Origin: Cedecea neteri NBRC 105707 = ATCC 33855
GTDB taxonomy: Bacteria > Pseudomonadota > Gammaproteobacteria > Enterobacterales > Enterobacteriaceae
DNA: 64,000 bases
Assembly (NCBI RefSeq): GCF_001571265.1
Contig: NZ_BCTL01000034.1
Coordinates: 1 to 64,000, forward strand
Direction of reading: 5' to 3'
Below the pieces are notes generated by a model that had not been told where the DNA came from, ran no database searches, and was given only the letters and a program-made list of their open reading frames with translations. The position numbers and the translations under genes are program-made. The number at the start of each line of letters is the position of its first letter. Within the stretch, counting starts at the first letter, position 1. Positions 9,428 to 17,296 of this stretch are shown here, one piece after another.

Positions 9428-10645
9428 TTACGTTTTTCTGTCGAGTATCTGCTGCCGTGCATTTTTACGTTTGAGGGCGACCGCAAGCTGCCAGACATTG
9501 AGCAGCACAACCACGGCGGTTGCCGCAAAAACGTAACGAAAACCAACCATTGCGGATACCCCTGCCCCCATTAAAGGCCCGGCGACATTCCCTAAATACA
9601 TAAACGACTGGTTATAACCGAAGATGCGCCCGGTGACCTGGTCGCTGCAGTATTTGAGTAAAAGCGTTTGCACCGCCGGCAGCATCGCCCCGTCAGCAAA
9701 GCCCAGCAAAAAGCGCAAAATGCCGAGCTGCACCGGCGAGGTCACAAAAGACATGGCCAGGAATAACACCACGGCACACGTCAGGGTGGCCATCAAAATA
9801 CGTTCTGTGCCAATCCGATCGCCCAGTTTGCCCAATTTAGGCGCGGCAAACAGCGCGGAAATCCCCGGTAATGCGGCGATAAATCCACTCATAAAAGCAA
9901 TATTGTTGCTGTCCGGCGACAGTTGTTTAATAAACAGCGCCAGAATGGGACCAATCGAGCCGTTGCACAGCTGGATCACAAGCGTGGTGATAAACAGACT
10001 GAGGATCAGCCAGGGATAAGGCAGCGTGGCGAACACTTCTTTCCCGGTCAGGCGCTCATCTTTGCTGATTTTCGGGCGGGCTCCCTCTTTAATCAGTAAC
10101 AGCGTCACCAGGAAACTGACCATCAGCAGCCCGGCCGTTGCAAAGAAAACCGGCCTTAGCCCAAGATGATCCGCCATAAAACCGCCGAGCAATGGGCCCA
10201 CGATCACGCCGCTGATTTGCCCGGTAGACAGCGTACTGATAGCCCAGCCGCTGCGTTCGCGTGGCACCTGAGAGGCAATCAGCGCCATAGCATTAGGGAT
10301 GTAGCCCGAGGTTAACCCCATCACCGCCCGCAGCAAAAAGAGCTGCCAGACGTTGGTCGCAAAGGCCTGCAGAAGAATCGCCACCGCCATACCGAACGAA
10401 GCGCGAAGCAACATCAGCTTGCGCCCTTTGCGGTCGGCCAGGCTGCCCCACATAGGTGAAACAATGGCCGAAACCAAAAAGGTAACGCTGAACGTCAGGC
10501 CAGACCAAAGGGAAAGCGCTTCGTGGGAAGTGACGCCAAGCTGCTCAACATAGAGCGGAAGAAAAGGCAAAATTTGGCTGATCGCAAGGCCGGTAAAAAA
10601 ACACCCGAACCAGACCGAAATGAGATTGACCTTCCAGGACTCCAT
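9428..10645 (-). CDS. MdtG-like major facilitator efflux transporter
   Basis: A 12-helix MFS drug/H+ antiporter of the DHA1 type. It resembles E. coli MdtG over the whole length (LPFLPLYVEQLGVT, the GSLADRKGRKLMLLR motif A loop, GRIFGYNQSF), but many positions differ, so it may be a paralogue rather than the orthologue. The ATG at 10645 (MESWKVNL) is preferred; a TTG at 10660 in the same frame is possible. It lies alone between iraP and ddlA, where E. coli has no gene. Its substrates cannot be told from sequence. Confidence 0.85.
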   Translation of the reverse strand: MESWKVNLISVWFGCFFTGLAISQILPFLPLYVEQLGVTSHEALSLWSGLTFSVTFLVSAIVSPMWGSLADRKGRKLMLLRASFGMAVAILLQAFATNVWQLFLLRAVMGLTSGYIPNAMALIASQVPRERSGWAISTLSTGQISGVIVGPLLGGFMADHLGLRPVFFATAGLLMVSFLVTLLLIKEGARPKISKDERLTGKEVFATLPYPWLILSLFITTLVIQLCNGSIGPILALFIKQLSPDSNNIAFMSGFIAALPGISALFAAPKLGKLGDRIGTERILMATLTCAVVLFLAMSFVTSPVQLGILRFLLGFADGAMLPAVQTLLLKYCSDQVTGRIFGYNQSFMYLGNVAGPLMGAGVSAMVGFRYVFAATAVVVLLNVWQLAVALKRKNARQQILDRKT

Positions 10646-10877
10646 AGCGCGCTTTTTCAAGGGGGATGCAACCAGAATAGAACGATTTCTGGAAAGCTTA
10701 TCACACTAATGAATATTGCCGTCAGCGCCCCGGCGCCGCCATTACGATCCGGAAATGATTGCTTACTAAAGCACATATCCTGCCCGACCGGACAGGTTGT
10801 TGCAGGAACCACATGAATCCCCGGAATGAGCGTGCTATGTTGTCCCCTTTCGTAAAGTTTATGGGTGGATTAAAGGC

Positions 10878-11978
10878 ATGGCAAAACTGCGGGTTGGTAT
10901 CGTGTTTGGTGGAAAATCGGCAGAACACGAGGTGTCGCTGCAGTCGGCAAAAAATATTGTCGACGCCATTGATAAGTCGAAGTTTGATGTTGTGCTGCTG
11001 GGCATTGATAAACAGGGCCAGTGGCATATCAACGATGCGTCCAGCTACCTGCTGAACGCCAATAACCCGGCGCTTATCGCCCTGAACCGGTCAGAGAAAA
11101 ATGTGGCGCTGGTCCCCGGCCAGACCGAACACCAGCTGATTGAAACCAGCACTGCAGAACAGCTGTCCCAAATCGACGTGATTTTCCCGATTGTGCACGG
11201 CACGCTGGGCGAAGACGGTTCCCTGCAGGGCATGCTCCGCGTCGCCAATCTGCCGTTTGTTGGCTCCGGCGTACTGGGCTCAGCGGTCAGCATGGATAAA
11301 GACGTAGCCAAACGCCTGCTGCGCGACGCGGGCCTGAATGTCGCCCCGTTCATTACGTTAACTCGCGCTAACCGTACCAAAATCAGCTTCGCAGAGGTTG
11401 AAAAACAGCTGGGTCTGCCGCTATTTGTGAAGCCGGCCAACCAGGGCTCCTCCGTCGGCGTCAGCAAAGCCAGCACCGAAGAGCAGTATCACGCGGCAGT
11501 GGCGTTAGCCTTTGAGTTTGACCATAAAGTGGTGGTCGAGACCGGCATTAAAGGCCGTGAAATCGAATGTGCGGTGTTGGGGAACGATTACCCGCAGGCC
11601 AGCACCTGCGGCGAGATCGTGGTCAACAGCGAGTTCTACTCTTACGACACCAAGTACATCGATGAGCAGGCCGCGCAGGTTGTCGTCCCGGCGGCGCTCG
11701 ACGCCGACGTAAACGACAAAATCCGTAAAATTGCGGTTCGTGCTTATCAGGCATTGGAATGCAGCGGCATGGCCCGCGTTGACGTCTTCCTGACCGAAAA
11801 TAACGACGTTATTATTAATGAGATCAACACGCTGCCGGGCTTCACCAACATCAGCATGTATCCCAAGCTGTGGCAGGCCAGCGGCATCAGCTATCAGGAG
11901 CTGATCACCCGCCTGATTGAGCTTGCCCTTGAGCGCCACCAGCAGGATTGTGCGCTGAAAAGCTCAATCACCTCGTAA
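10878..11978 (+). CDS. ddlA: D-alanine--D-alanine ligase A
   Basis: An ATP-grasp ligase that makes the D-Ala-D-Ala dipeptide for peptidoglycan precursors in the cytoplasm. At 366 aa it matches the E. coli DdlA length. The N-terminal [14 protein letters not shown] motif (residues 11-24) and the [12 protein letters not shown] segment mark the substrate site. The ATP-grasp region has [15 protein letters not shown], and the C-terminal magnesium-binding [11 protein letters not shown] is present. It has its own promoter region, divergent from the mdtG-like gene, and converges on yaiZ with 3 bp between stops. Confidence 0.96.
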   Translation: MAKLRVGIVFGGKSAEHEVSLQSAKNIVDAIDKSKFDVVLLGIDKQGQWHINDASSYLLNANNPALIALNRSEKNVALVPGQTEHQLIETSTAEQLSQIDVIFPIVHGTLGEDGSLQGMLRVANLPFVGSGVLGSAVSMDKDVAKRLLRDAGLNVAPFITLTRANRTKISFAEVEKQLGLPLFVKPANQGSSVGVSKASTEEQYHAAVALAFEFDHKVVVETGIKGREIECAVLGNDYPQASTCGEIVVNSEFYSYDTKYIDEQAAQVVVPAALDADVNDKIRKIAVRAYQALECSGMARVDVFLTENNDVIINEINTLPGFTNISMYPKLWQASGISYQELITRLIELALERHQQDCALKSSITS

Positions 11979-11981
11979 TGC

Positions 11982-12194
11982 TTAAGGCTCCGCCGTTTCC
12001 GACTCTTCCCGGGGGCGGCGGATAATAAAGCCGGCTATCCAAAAACCGATCGCCCAGGTCACCAGCCCCACCGCGTAATTCTGCCAACCCTTCGTTTCCA
12101 GGCCCAGCAGGCCGACCACGCCATTCAGAATAAAAATCAGCCCTATCGCCACCGCATAGTAATGCCAGTCACGACGCATTTTCAGGGTTAACAT
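11982..12194 (-). CDS. yaiZ: YaiZ family inner membrane protein (DUF2754)
   Basis: A 70-aa protein with two predicted membrane helices (YAVAIGLIFILNGVVGLLGL and YAVGLVTWAIGFWIAGFII) followed by a basic, then acidic tail. Its function is unknown. The ATG at 12194 gives the family length and has GAGG upstream; an in-frame extension to 12272 has no support. It is divergent from yaiY and overlaps nothing. The match to E. coli YaiZ is strong throughout the core RRDWHYY to RRP. Confidence 0.9.
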   Translation of the reverse strand: MLTLKMRRDWHYYAVAIGLIFILNGVVGLLGLETKGWQNYAVGLVTWAIGFWIAGFIIRRPREESETAEP

Positions 12195-12316
12195 AGCCGC
12201 CTCACGCATTAAAAATAAACCTGCAGGCATTGTCGCACATCGACGGCAGAGAAACGTGCGGTTACCACGCACTCCGTCAGCATAATGTTAATGAGATTTA
12301 CCTTAAGTTACAGAAA

Positions 12317-12332
12317 TGTGAACTTGTGCATA
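12317..12332. promoter_or_regulatory. Possible CRP-like site in the yaiZ/yaiY intergenic region
   Basis: TGTGA, six bases, then GCATA: a perfect left half and a 3-of-5 right half of the CRP consensus TGTGA-N6-TCACA. It is weak and unsupported by position relative to a clear -10. Confidence 0.3.
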
Positions 12333-12465
12333 AAATGCAAATCCAGGAGGATTCTGGCCTTCAAATTACCAGCAATCTGATATTGACAATGCTTATCACC
12401 TGCCAAAATTCGCGCTATGAGATGCCACACATTCGGTTCAGATTGCGCTTTTACGGGAGGTCGTG

Positions 12466-12804
12466 ATGCCTGATATTTCATTGTCAAAAGCCGTTATTCC
12501 GGCTAACCGGGTCATAATAACTGAAAAATCAGAAAGATCGGTGCCGGGTAACATTGCCTATGCGCTGTTCGTTCTTTTTTGCTTCTGGGTGGCCACCCAA
12601 ATGCTAAATCTTATCGTGCAGGCTCCCGGCCTGCTGGAATATCTGGCTCAAGGCAACGATGCCAGCCGCCCTCGCATTGAGATGGGCCTGGCGGTCAGCA
12701 CCGTTTTCGGGCTGATCCCCTTCCTGCTTGGCGCTGTCGCCATCGGCATTGTCGCCCTGACGATACGCCTGAGAAACCGCCGCCACTCCGCCTGGTATTA
12801 CTGA
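12466..12804 (+). CDS. yaiY: YaiY family inner membrane protein (DUF2755)
   Basis: A 112-aa protein with two membrane helices, at about residues 30-50 (PGNIAYALFVLFCFWVATQM) and 75-102, separated by a loop with RPRIEMGL. Its function is unknown. ATG 12466 is chosen over the in-frame GTG at 12463, because GGGAGG at 12455-12460 is correctly spaced for it. Sequence and divergent position to yaiZ match E. coli. It converges on yaiW, and a 9-bp-stem hairpin lies between the two. Confidence 0.9.
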   Translation: MPDISLSKAVIPANRVIITEKSERSVPGNIAYALFVLFCFWVATQMLNLIVQAPGLLEYLAQGNDASRPRIEMGLAVSTVFGLIPFLLGAVAIGIVALTIRLRNRRHSAWYY

Positions 12805-12811
12805 TGAAGAA

Positions 12812-12835
12812 GGCGGAAGCTTTACCGCTTCCGCC
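12812..12835. terminator. Hairpin between convergent yaiY and yaiW
   Basis: Perfect 9-bp arms GGCGGAAGC / GCTTCCGCC around a 6-base TTTACC loop, starting 8 bp after the yaiY stop. There is no T run, so it is probably a transcript-end stabiliser or a Rho-associated end for both genes. Confidence 0.55.
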
Positions 12836-12843
12836 CGTCTACG

Positions 12844-13962
12844 CTAGCGTTGCATGCAGCTTGCCCGCCTGTCGTCCACGCGTTTTGCAAACCAGGCCGT
12901 GGTCAAATTACGAGTGATTTTAGGGCTTTCAAGCGTAATGCCCGGCAGCACCTCTTTAGGCAAAGGCTGCCCCGCCTTTTTCTCTGCTATCGCAAAAACC
13001 TGCTTGTAGAGGCTGGTTTTTTCAAACCCAATACTGTCCCCCTTTTGTAGTGCCCGGCGGATTTCGCTGTCGCTCATATCCAGCTGTTTAGACAGCTTAC
13101 GCACTGCCATCTCGGTGCTGCTCGGTTTATCACTGGTGTAGAGGATCAGGTCCCCGTCCAGCGCCAACTTCACGCCGGTAGCCTTACTCACGGCGCTCTG
13201 GAAAGCAGCATTACGGCTGGCGTACCAGCCCGCGTTGTAGTCGGCGAAGCGATAAAGAGGTTTAGTGTAGTTAGCCGGGTAATTCAGCAAATGGTAAGTC
13301 CCGAACCAAAGCCCACCGCGGCGGGTGAAAACTTCCTGGCGTACCGTGCCTTCTATTTTCCACGGATAGCCATCGGTGTGTTTCTCGGCAAAGGCCACGC
13401 TGACCTGCATTGTGCCGCCGGTTCGTACCGGGTTAAAGCTGCCGAACAGCTTCTGCCCCATCGGTACCATCGTCAGGAAGTCGTCAAAAATGGCGCTAAG
13501 CTGACCTTCGGTTTTGACGTTATCCAATCGTTCGCTATAGCTTTTGCCGTTAGGGGAGTTAATGCGCAGCGCGGTGTGCACCAGCAGCGGCGGGATATGC
13601 ATTTTCTCCGCGCGGCGGTCGATCTCTTTCCAGGCAATTTTATTCAGCCCCGGCACCGCCGGGTCGGCCTGCAGATTAGATTCCTGCAGCGCCACCGCCA
13701 GCACCGAACAAATGTTCTCTTCGCTCTGCTCAAGGTTCTGGCTCTTCAGGGTCGTTAGCAGGTCTTTTGCCAGTCCCGCCCTGTCTTTCACCCCATCAGG
13801 GATTTTGCGCTGGGCCAGGGTTTCGATATCTATTGGTTTAGCTGCCGCAGTCGTTGTTGAGGCAGGCGTGCTGCTTTTGGTTGTACACCCTGTCAATACC
13901 AACAAGGCTCCCAGAGAGAGCGCCATCAATCCATGCTGCCTGTTCAATAAAGTCATCCTCAT
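12844..13962 (-). CDS. yaiW: YaiW lipoprotein (DUF1615)
   Basis: A surface-associated lipoprotein implicated with SbmA in uptake of proline-rich antimicrobial peptides in E. coli. The 372-aa precursor has a lipobox LVLTGC. The body carries VCSVLAVALQESN-like and ADPAVPGLNKIAWKEIDRRAEKM segments and FTRRGGLWFGTYHLLNYPANY, collinear with E. coli YaiW. The start overlaps the stop of the upstream LysR gene by one base; ATG codons at residues 1 and 3 are both possible. In E. coli it directly follows sbmA, but here five genes have come between. Confidence 0.92.
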   Translation of the reverse strand: MRMTLLNRQHGLMALSLGALLVLTGCTTKSSTPASTTTAAAKPIDIETLAQRKIPDGVKDRAGLAKDLLTTLKSQNLEQSEENICSVLAVALQESNLQADPAVPGLNKIAWKEIDRRAEKMHIPPLLVHTALRINSPNGKSYSERLDNVKTEGQLSAIFDDFLTMVPMGQKLFGSFNPVRTGGTMQVSVAFAEKHTDGYPWKIEGTVRQEVFTRRGGLWFGTYHLLNYPANYTKPLYRFADYNAGWYASRNAAFQSAVSKATGVKLALDGDLILYTSDKPSSTEMAVRKLSKQLDMSDSEIRRALQKGDSIGFEKTSLYKQVFAIAEKKAGQPLPKEVLPGITLESPKITRNLTTAWFAKRVDDRRASCMQR

Positions 13963-14852
13963 TACGTTTCGTTGTGATTATTTTTCAGGGCCAGACGAAC
14001 CCAGGCCTTCACGGCCCCCTGAGTTTCATCGCGACGACTTAACAATAGCAACTCAGCCATCAGTCGCCGATCGGAAATTGGCTGATAAACCAGGTGCGGG
14101 ATAGCCATGTGGGTAAAAGAATGCGGCAGCAGCGCAATGCCAAAACCGGATGCCACCATAGCCAGCGCGCCAAGCGTGCTGGATGCCCGGTATAGCCGTT
14201 CGGGGGCTTCACTTCCCCAGCGCTCACGAACCAGCTCCAGGGCTTCGTCACCCTCGCCGGCGGCGAACTGAATATGAGGAACCTGCGCCAGCATCTCAAG
14301 CGTGATCCGCTTTTCGGCCGCCAGCGGGTTGCCTTCCGCCACCGCGACCATCATCGGCCATTCCGCAATTTTCACCGCCTCAATATCTTCGGTAAGCTCG
14401 CCCATTAGCGGTGTGTAAGCCACGTCGACAGTCCGCTGCCTGAGCGCCTCGCCGAGCGCGAGGGGGGACATTTCCTGAAGCTGAAGCTCAACCTCCGGCA
14501 GAAGCTGGCGAAAAGCGCGAACGTCATTCATTAAGCACCCGGAAACCACGGCGTTACCGGCAAAGCCAATTCTTACCAGCCCGGTTTCGCCCCGCAGCGC
14601 TCTCTGAACTATATTTTTACCGTGTTCTGCCTGTTCAAGCGTGCGTCTCGCCTCCGGCAGCAGCAATCTTCCCGCTTCCGTTAGCTCGACCTTACGGCTG
14701 GTGCGCGTAAACAGCGGCCCGCCTACTTCGTCTTCCAGCGTGCGAATCTGCATACTTAGCGCGGGCTGGACAATATGCAGCCGTGCTGCGGCCTGGCCAA
14801 AATGACCGGTTTCGGCCAGCGTCACGAAGTAGCGAAGGTGTCTTAATTCCAT
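13962..14852 (-). CDS. LysR-family transcriptional regulator
   Basis: A 296-aa LysR-type regulator. The winged helix-turn-helix is at residues 1-60 (MELRHLRYFVTLAETGHFGQAAARLHIVQPALSMQIRTLE), and the two-lobed co-inducer domain runs from about 90 to 295. It looks most like the BenM/CatM/HcaR-type aromatic-responsive group, but this is only an impression. It is divergent from the SnoaL-like gene across 104 bp containing an ATGATTAAATCAT dyad, so that gene is its probable target. Its stop overlaps the yaiW start. The effector is unknown. Confidence 0.88.
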   Translation of the reverse strand: MELRHLRYFVTLAETGHFGQAAARLHIVQPALSMQIRTLEDEVGGPLFTRTSRKVELTEAGRLLLPEARRTLEQAEHGKNIVQRALRGETGLVRIGFAGNAVVSGCLMNDVRAFRQLLPEVELQLQEMSPLALGEALRQRTVDVAYTPLMGELTEDIEAVKIAEWPMMVAVAEGNPLAAEKRITLEMLAQVPHIQFAAGEGDEALELVRERWGSEAPERLYRASSTLGALAMVASGFGIALLPHSFTHMAIPHLVYQPISDRRLMAELLLLSRRDETQGAVKAWVRLALKNNHNET

Positions 14853-14873
14853 GCCTGTTAGCCATCAATTTTA

Positions 14874-14886
14874 ATGATTAAATCAT
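14874..14886. promoter_or_regulatory. Candidate LysR-type operator
   Basis: The 13-bp dyad ATGATTAAATCAT lies midway between the divergent LysR and SnoaL-like genes. LysR-type proteins bind interrupted dyads of T-N11-A form, so this fits a shared control site. Confidence 0.45.
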
Positions 14887-14956
14887 CATATCAATATATT
14901 TCATTTATCAATAACGCGGAGCAACAATGGGCTCCTTACCTTGACAGGAGCCTTAT

Positions 14957-15541
14957 ATGAACAGTGACTATTTGCAGGACCGCCTCGCCATCAACGACTT
15001 AATCAACGGCTGGATGCACCGGGATCTTGCCCAGTGGGACAGGCTATCGGCGCTCTTCCACCCGGAAGGCACTATCGAAGTCACCTGGTTTGAGGGTCTT
15101 GCCAGTGAATTTATCCAGGGCTCGATGCGGATGGGCAAGTCCGACATCAGTACCAAACACCTGATTGGTACGCCGGTCGTCAGCTTCAATAGCACGCAAG
15201 ACAAAGCGATCTCTGAAACCAACGCCATGATTATTGGCCAAAACCACAGGTTAGAAATGGGCGCCACCTGCCATAACCGTTTCTATGACATGCTGGAAAA
15301 ACGCCAGGGCATCTGGCGAATCCTGCGCCGCCAGGTGGTTTACGATTTTGGCTCATTCGACTTCCCGTTTGGCCCCGTGGACATTGATAAAGAGGCGGCA
15401 AAACGCTACCCGGCAGCCTACGCCCCCCTCGCATATCTGCTGGAAAAATCAGGTTTTCCTGTACAGCGCGTGTTTGCAACGCAAGGCTCAGACCTCGAAA
15501 TTGCGATGAAAAAAGAGGCCCAGTCCTGGCTGGTTGGCTGA
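14957..15541 (+). CDS. SnoaL-like / NTF2-fold protein
   Basis: A 194-aa cytoplasmic protein with the SnoaL-like NTF2 fold (RLAINDLINGWMHRDLAQWDRLSALFHPEG at residues 9-38), shared by polyketide cyclases, dehydratases and small-molecule isomerases or hydroxylases. The particular reaction cannot be read from the sequence. The C-terminal third (from about 140) is an extension with many Tyr, Pro and Lys residues. AGGAG precedes the ATG. It is divergent from a LysR gene and 86 bp upstream of a MarR gene, which suggests handling of an aromatic or xenobiotic compound. Confidence 0.75.
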   Translation: MNSDYLQDRLAINDLINGWMHRDLAQWDRLSALFHPEGTIEVTWFEGLASEFIQGSMRMGKSDISTKHLIGTPVVSFNSTQDKAISETNAMIIGQNHRLEMGATCHNRFYDMLEKRQGIWRILRRQVVYDFGSFDFPFGPVDIDKEAAKRYPAAYAPLAYLLEKSGFPVQRVFATQGSDLEIAMKKEAQSWLVG

Positions 15542-15569
15542 CAAAACGTGCTCTCATCCTGACATAACG

Positions 15570-15598
15570 TTGACAATTAGATGCCTGGTCAGTAATTT
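15570..15598 (+). promoter_or_regulatory. Promoter of the MarR-emrAB operon
   Basis: TTGACA at 15570-15575, a 17-base spacer and TAATTT at 15593-15598. The left arm of the inverted repeat listed next covers the spacer and touches the -10, so a bound repressor would block RNA polymerase. Confidence 0.65.
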
Positions 15599-15621
15599 CA
15601 TTTGCAACTACTGACCAGGCA
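15582..15621. promoter_or_regulatory. Candidate MarR operator: 13-bp perfect inverted repeat
   Basis: TGCCTGGTCAGTA at 15582-15594 and its exact complement at 15609-15621, with 14 bases between. The repeat starts inside the promoter and ends 6 bp before the MarR start codon. MarR-type regulators commonly repress their own operon from such sites. Confidence 0.7.
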
Positions 15622-15627
15622 AATATC

Positions 15628-16083
15628 ATGAGTAACTCTACGGGTATCCCTCCTTCTAAACTGCACCTTGGCCTGCTGATTCACCTGTCGAACCAGTTCA
15701 AAGACCAGCTCATTACCCAGTATTTTTCGCCGATGGGCATTACCGGTGCGCAATTTAAAGTCTTGATAAGTATCTTTAAGGGCTTCAACAGCCCGGTTGA
15801 AGTCAGCAAAAATCTGGTGATGGATACCGGCGCCATGAGCCGTATGCTTGAACGAATGGTGAAGCGAGATCTGATCGTGCGAAACGTGAATCCCGAAGAT
15901 AAACGTCAGGTCATTCTGGCGCTGACCGAGAAAGGGCAAGAGCTATGTGAAGCTTTCCAGAACGACGCGCTGGCGTCGATCATCGGCACCCTTACCGAGC
16001 GCCTGACGCCTGAAGAATCAAAGCAGCTCAATGAACTGCTAATCAAAATGCTGCCGGATGAGATCACCGAGCGCCACCTCTAA
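15628..16083 (+). CDS. MarR-family transcriptional regulator
   Basis: A 151-aa winged-helix MarR protein. The DNA-binding core is at residues 40-105, with recognition helix TGAMSRMLERMVKRDLIVR and the wing containing the DKRQ motif (EDKRQVILALTEKGQEL). It heads an operon with an EmrA-like and an EmrB-like gene, the same logic as emrRAB in E. coli. I infer that it represses the exporter until a phenolic or drug-like ligand binds. A perfect 13-bp inverted repeat spans its promoter. GTAACTCT codons and base use look ordinary. Confidence 0.9.
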   Translation: MSNSTGIPPSKLHLGLLIHLSNQFKDQLITQYFSPMGITGAQFKVLISIFKGFNSPVEVSKNLVMDTGAMSRMLERMVKRDLIVRNVNPEDKRQVILALTEKGQELCEAFQNDALASIIGTLTERLTPEESKQLNELLIKMLPDEITERHL

Positions 16084-16107
16084 GCTTTCTGATTAAGGCC
16101 ACAAAAA

Positions 16108-17286
16108 ATGCAAACCTCTACCGAGCAGGTTGAACGCGCGCCGAGCAAACGCAAGCGTAACTTCGCCATCTTTCTCATCATCCTGTTGCTGATCGGCGCA
16201 GGCTGCGTGGCGTGGTACATGCTCTACGCGCGCTACTACGAAACAACCGACGACGCCTACGTCAACGGCAACCAGGTCACGCTGACGCCGCAAATCGGCG
16301 GAACGGTGACGCAGGTTAGCGTCGATGAAGGCGACTATGTCGAAAAAGGCCAACCGCTGGTGCAGCTTGACCCAAGCGATACCGAAATTGCGCTCCAGCA
16401 GGCGGAAGCCAACCTTGCCAACACCGTGCGCCAGGTACGCGGGCTCTACAGCACTGCGGATAACTACCGCGCCCAGGTTGCCGCTAAGCAGGTTGCGCTG
16501 CAAACCGCGCAAAGCGACTACGCTCGCCGCCAGAAAATCTTTGCCACCGGGGCGATTGCCGCCGAAGACTTGTCCCACTACCGTGATGCGGTCACCAGCG
16601 CGCAGAGCGACCTGATCGCCGCCCAGCAGGCGTTGCGTACTAACCTCGCAATGGTGGATGACACGGTTATCGACAGCCATCCGGAAATTAAAAGCGCGGT
16701 GGCCACGCTGCGCCAGCGCTTCCTTGATAACGCGCGCAGCACCATCGTTGCGCCAGTGAGCGGCTTTGTGGCTAAACGCGCCGTTCAGCTGGGGATGCGC
16801 GTTGATTCCGGTACCACCCTGCTGGCGATTGTGCCGCTGGACCAGGTCTGGGTAGACGCCAACTTTAAAGAGAGCCAGATGCAGGATATGCGCCTGGGGC
16901 AGAAAGTAACGCTCACCGCCGATCTCTACGGCGACGACGTCGAGTACCAGGGCACCATTGAAAGCCTCGGCATCGGCACAGGCAGCGCCTTCTCGCTGCT
17001 GCCGGCCCAGAACGCCAGCGGCAACTGGATCAAAATCGTTCAGCGCCTGCCGGTCCGCATCACGCTTGACCCGCATGACATGCAGAAGCACCCGCTCCGC
17101 GTAGGGCTGTCGATGTTTGCTCGCGTGGATATCCGCAATGCTGACGGCCACCTGCTGCCGCAAAAAACCGTCGCCGCGCCGCGCTTCACCACCGACGTTT
17201 ACCAGAACGCGCTGGATGAAGCCGACAAGCTGGTCACCAAAATCCTTCATGACAACAGCCAGCCGGTAGCGTCAGGCAACCGCTAA
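16108..17286 (+). CDS. EmrA-like HlyD-family membrane fusion protein
   Basis: A periplasmic adaptor that links an inner-membrane MFS pump to an outer-membrane channel. The 392-aa protein has one N-terminal membrane helix (residues 18-38), then TDDAYVNGNQVTLTPQIGGTV, the biotinyl-lipoyl half motifs (EGDYVEKGQPLVQLD and STIVAPVSGFVAKR), and between them a long alpha-helical hairpin rich in Ala and Gln. It begins 24 bp after the MarR gene and ends 10 bp before the EmrB-like gene. E. coli emrA lies elsewhere, so this is probably a second EmrAB-type system. Confidence 0.9.
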   Translation: MQTSTEQVERAPSKRKRNFAIFLIILLLIGAGCVAWYMLYARYYETTDDAYVNGNQVTLTPQIGGTVTQVSVDEGDYVEKGQPLVQLDPSDTEIALQQAEANLANTVRQVRGLYSTADNYRAQVAAKQVALQTAQSDYARRQKIFATGAIAAEDLSHYRDAVTSAQSDLIAAQQALRTNLAMVDDTVIDSHPEIKSAVATLRQRFLDNARSTIVAPVSGFVAKRAVQLGMRVDSGTTLLAIVPLDQVWVDANFKESQMQDMRLGQKVTLTADLYGDDVEYQGTIESLGIGTGSAFSLLPAQNASGNWIKIVQRLPVRITLDPHDMQKHPLRVGLSMFARVDIRNADGHLLPQKTVAAPRFTTDVYQNALDEADKLVTKILHDNSQPVASGNR

Positions 17287-17296
17287 GAGAGTCGTT

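Noticed and set aside
16093-17250. A 385-codon open frame antisense to the EmrA-like gene
   Set aside because: It is exactly contained within a clear membrane fusion protein gene, has shadow-frame composition and no ribosome-binding site or family match.
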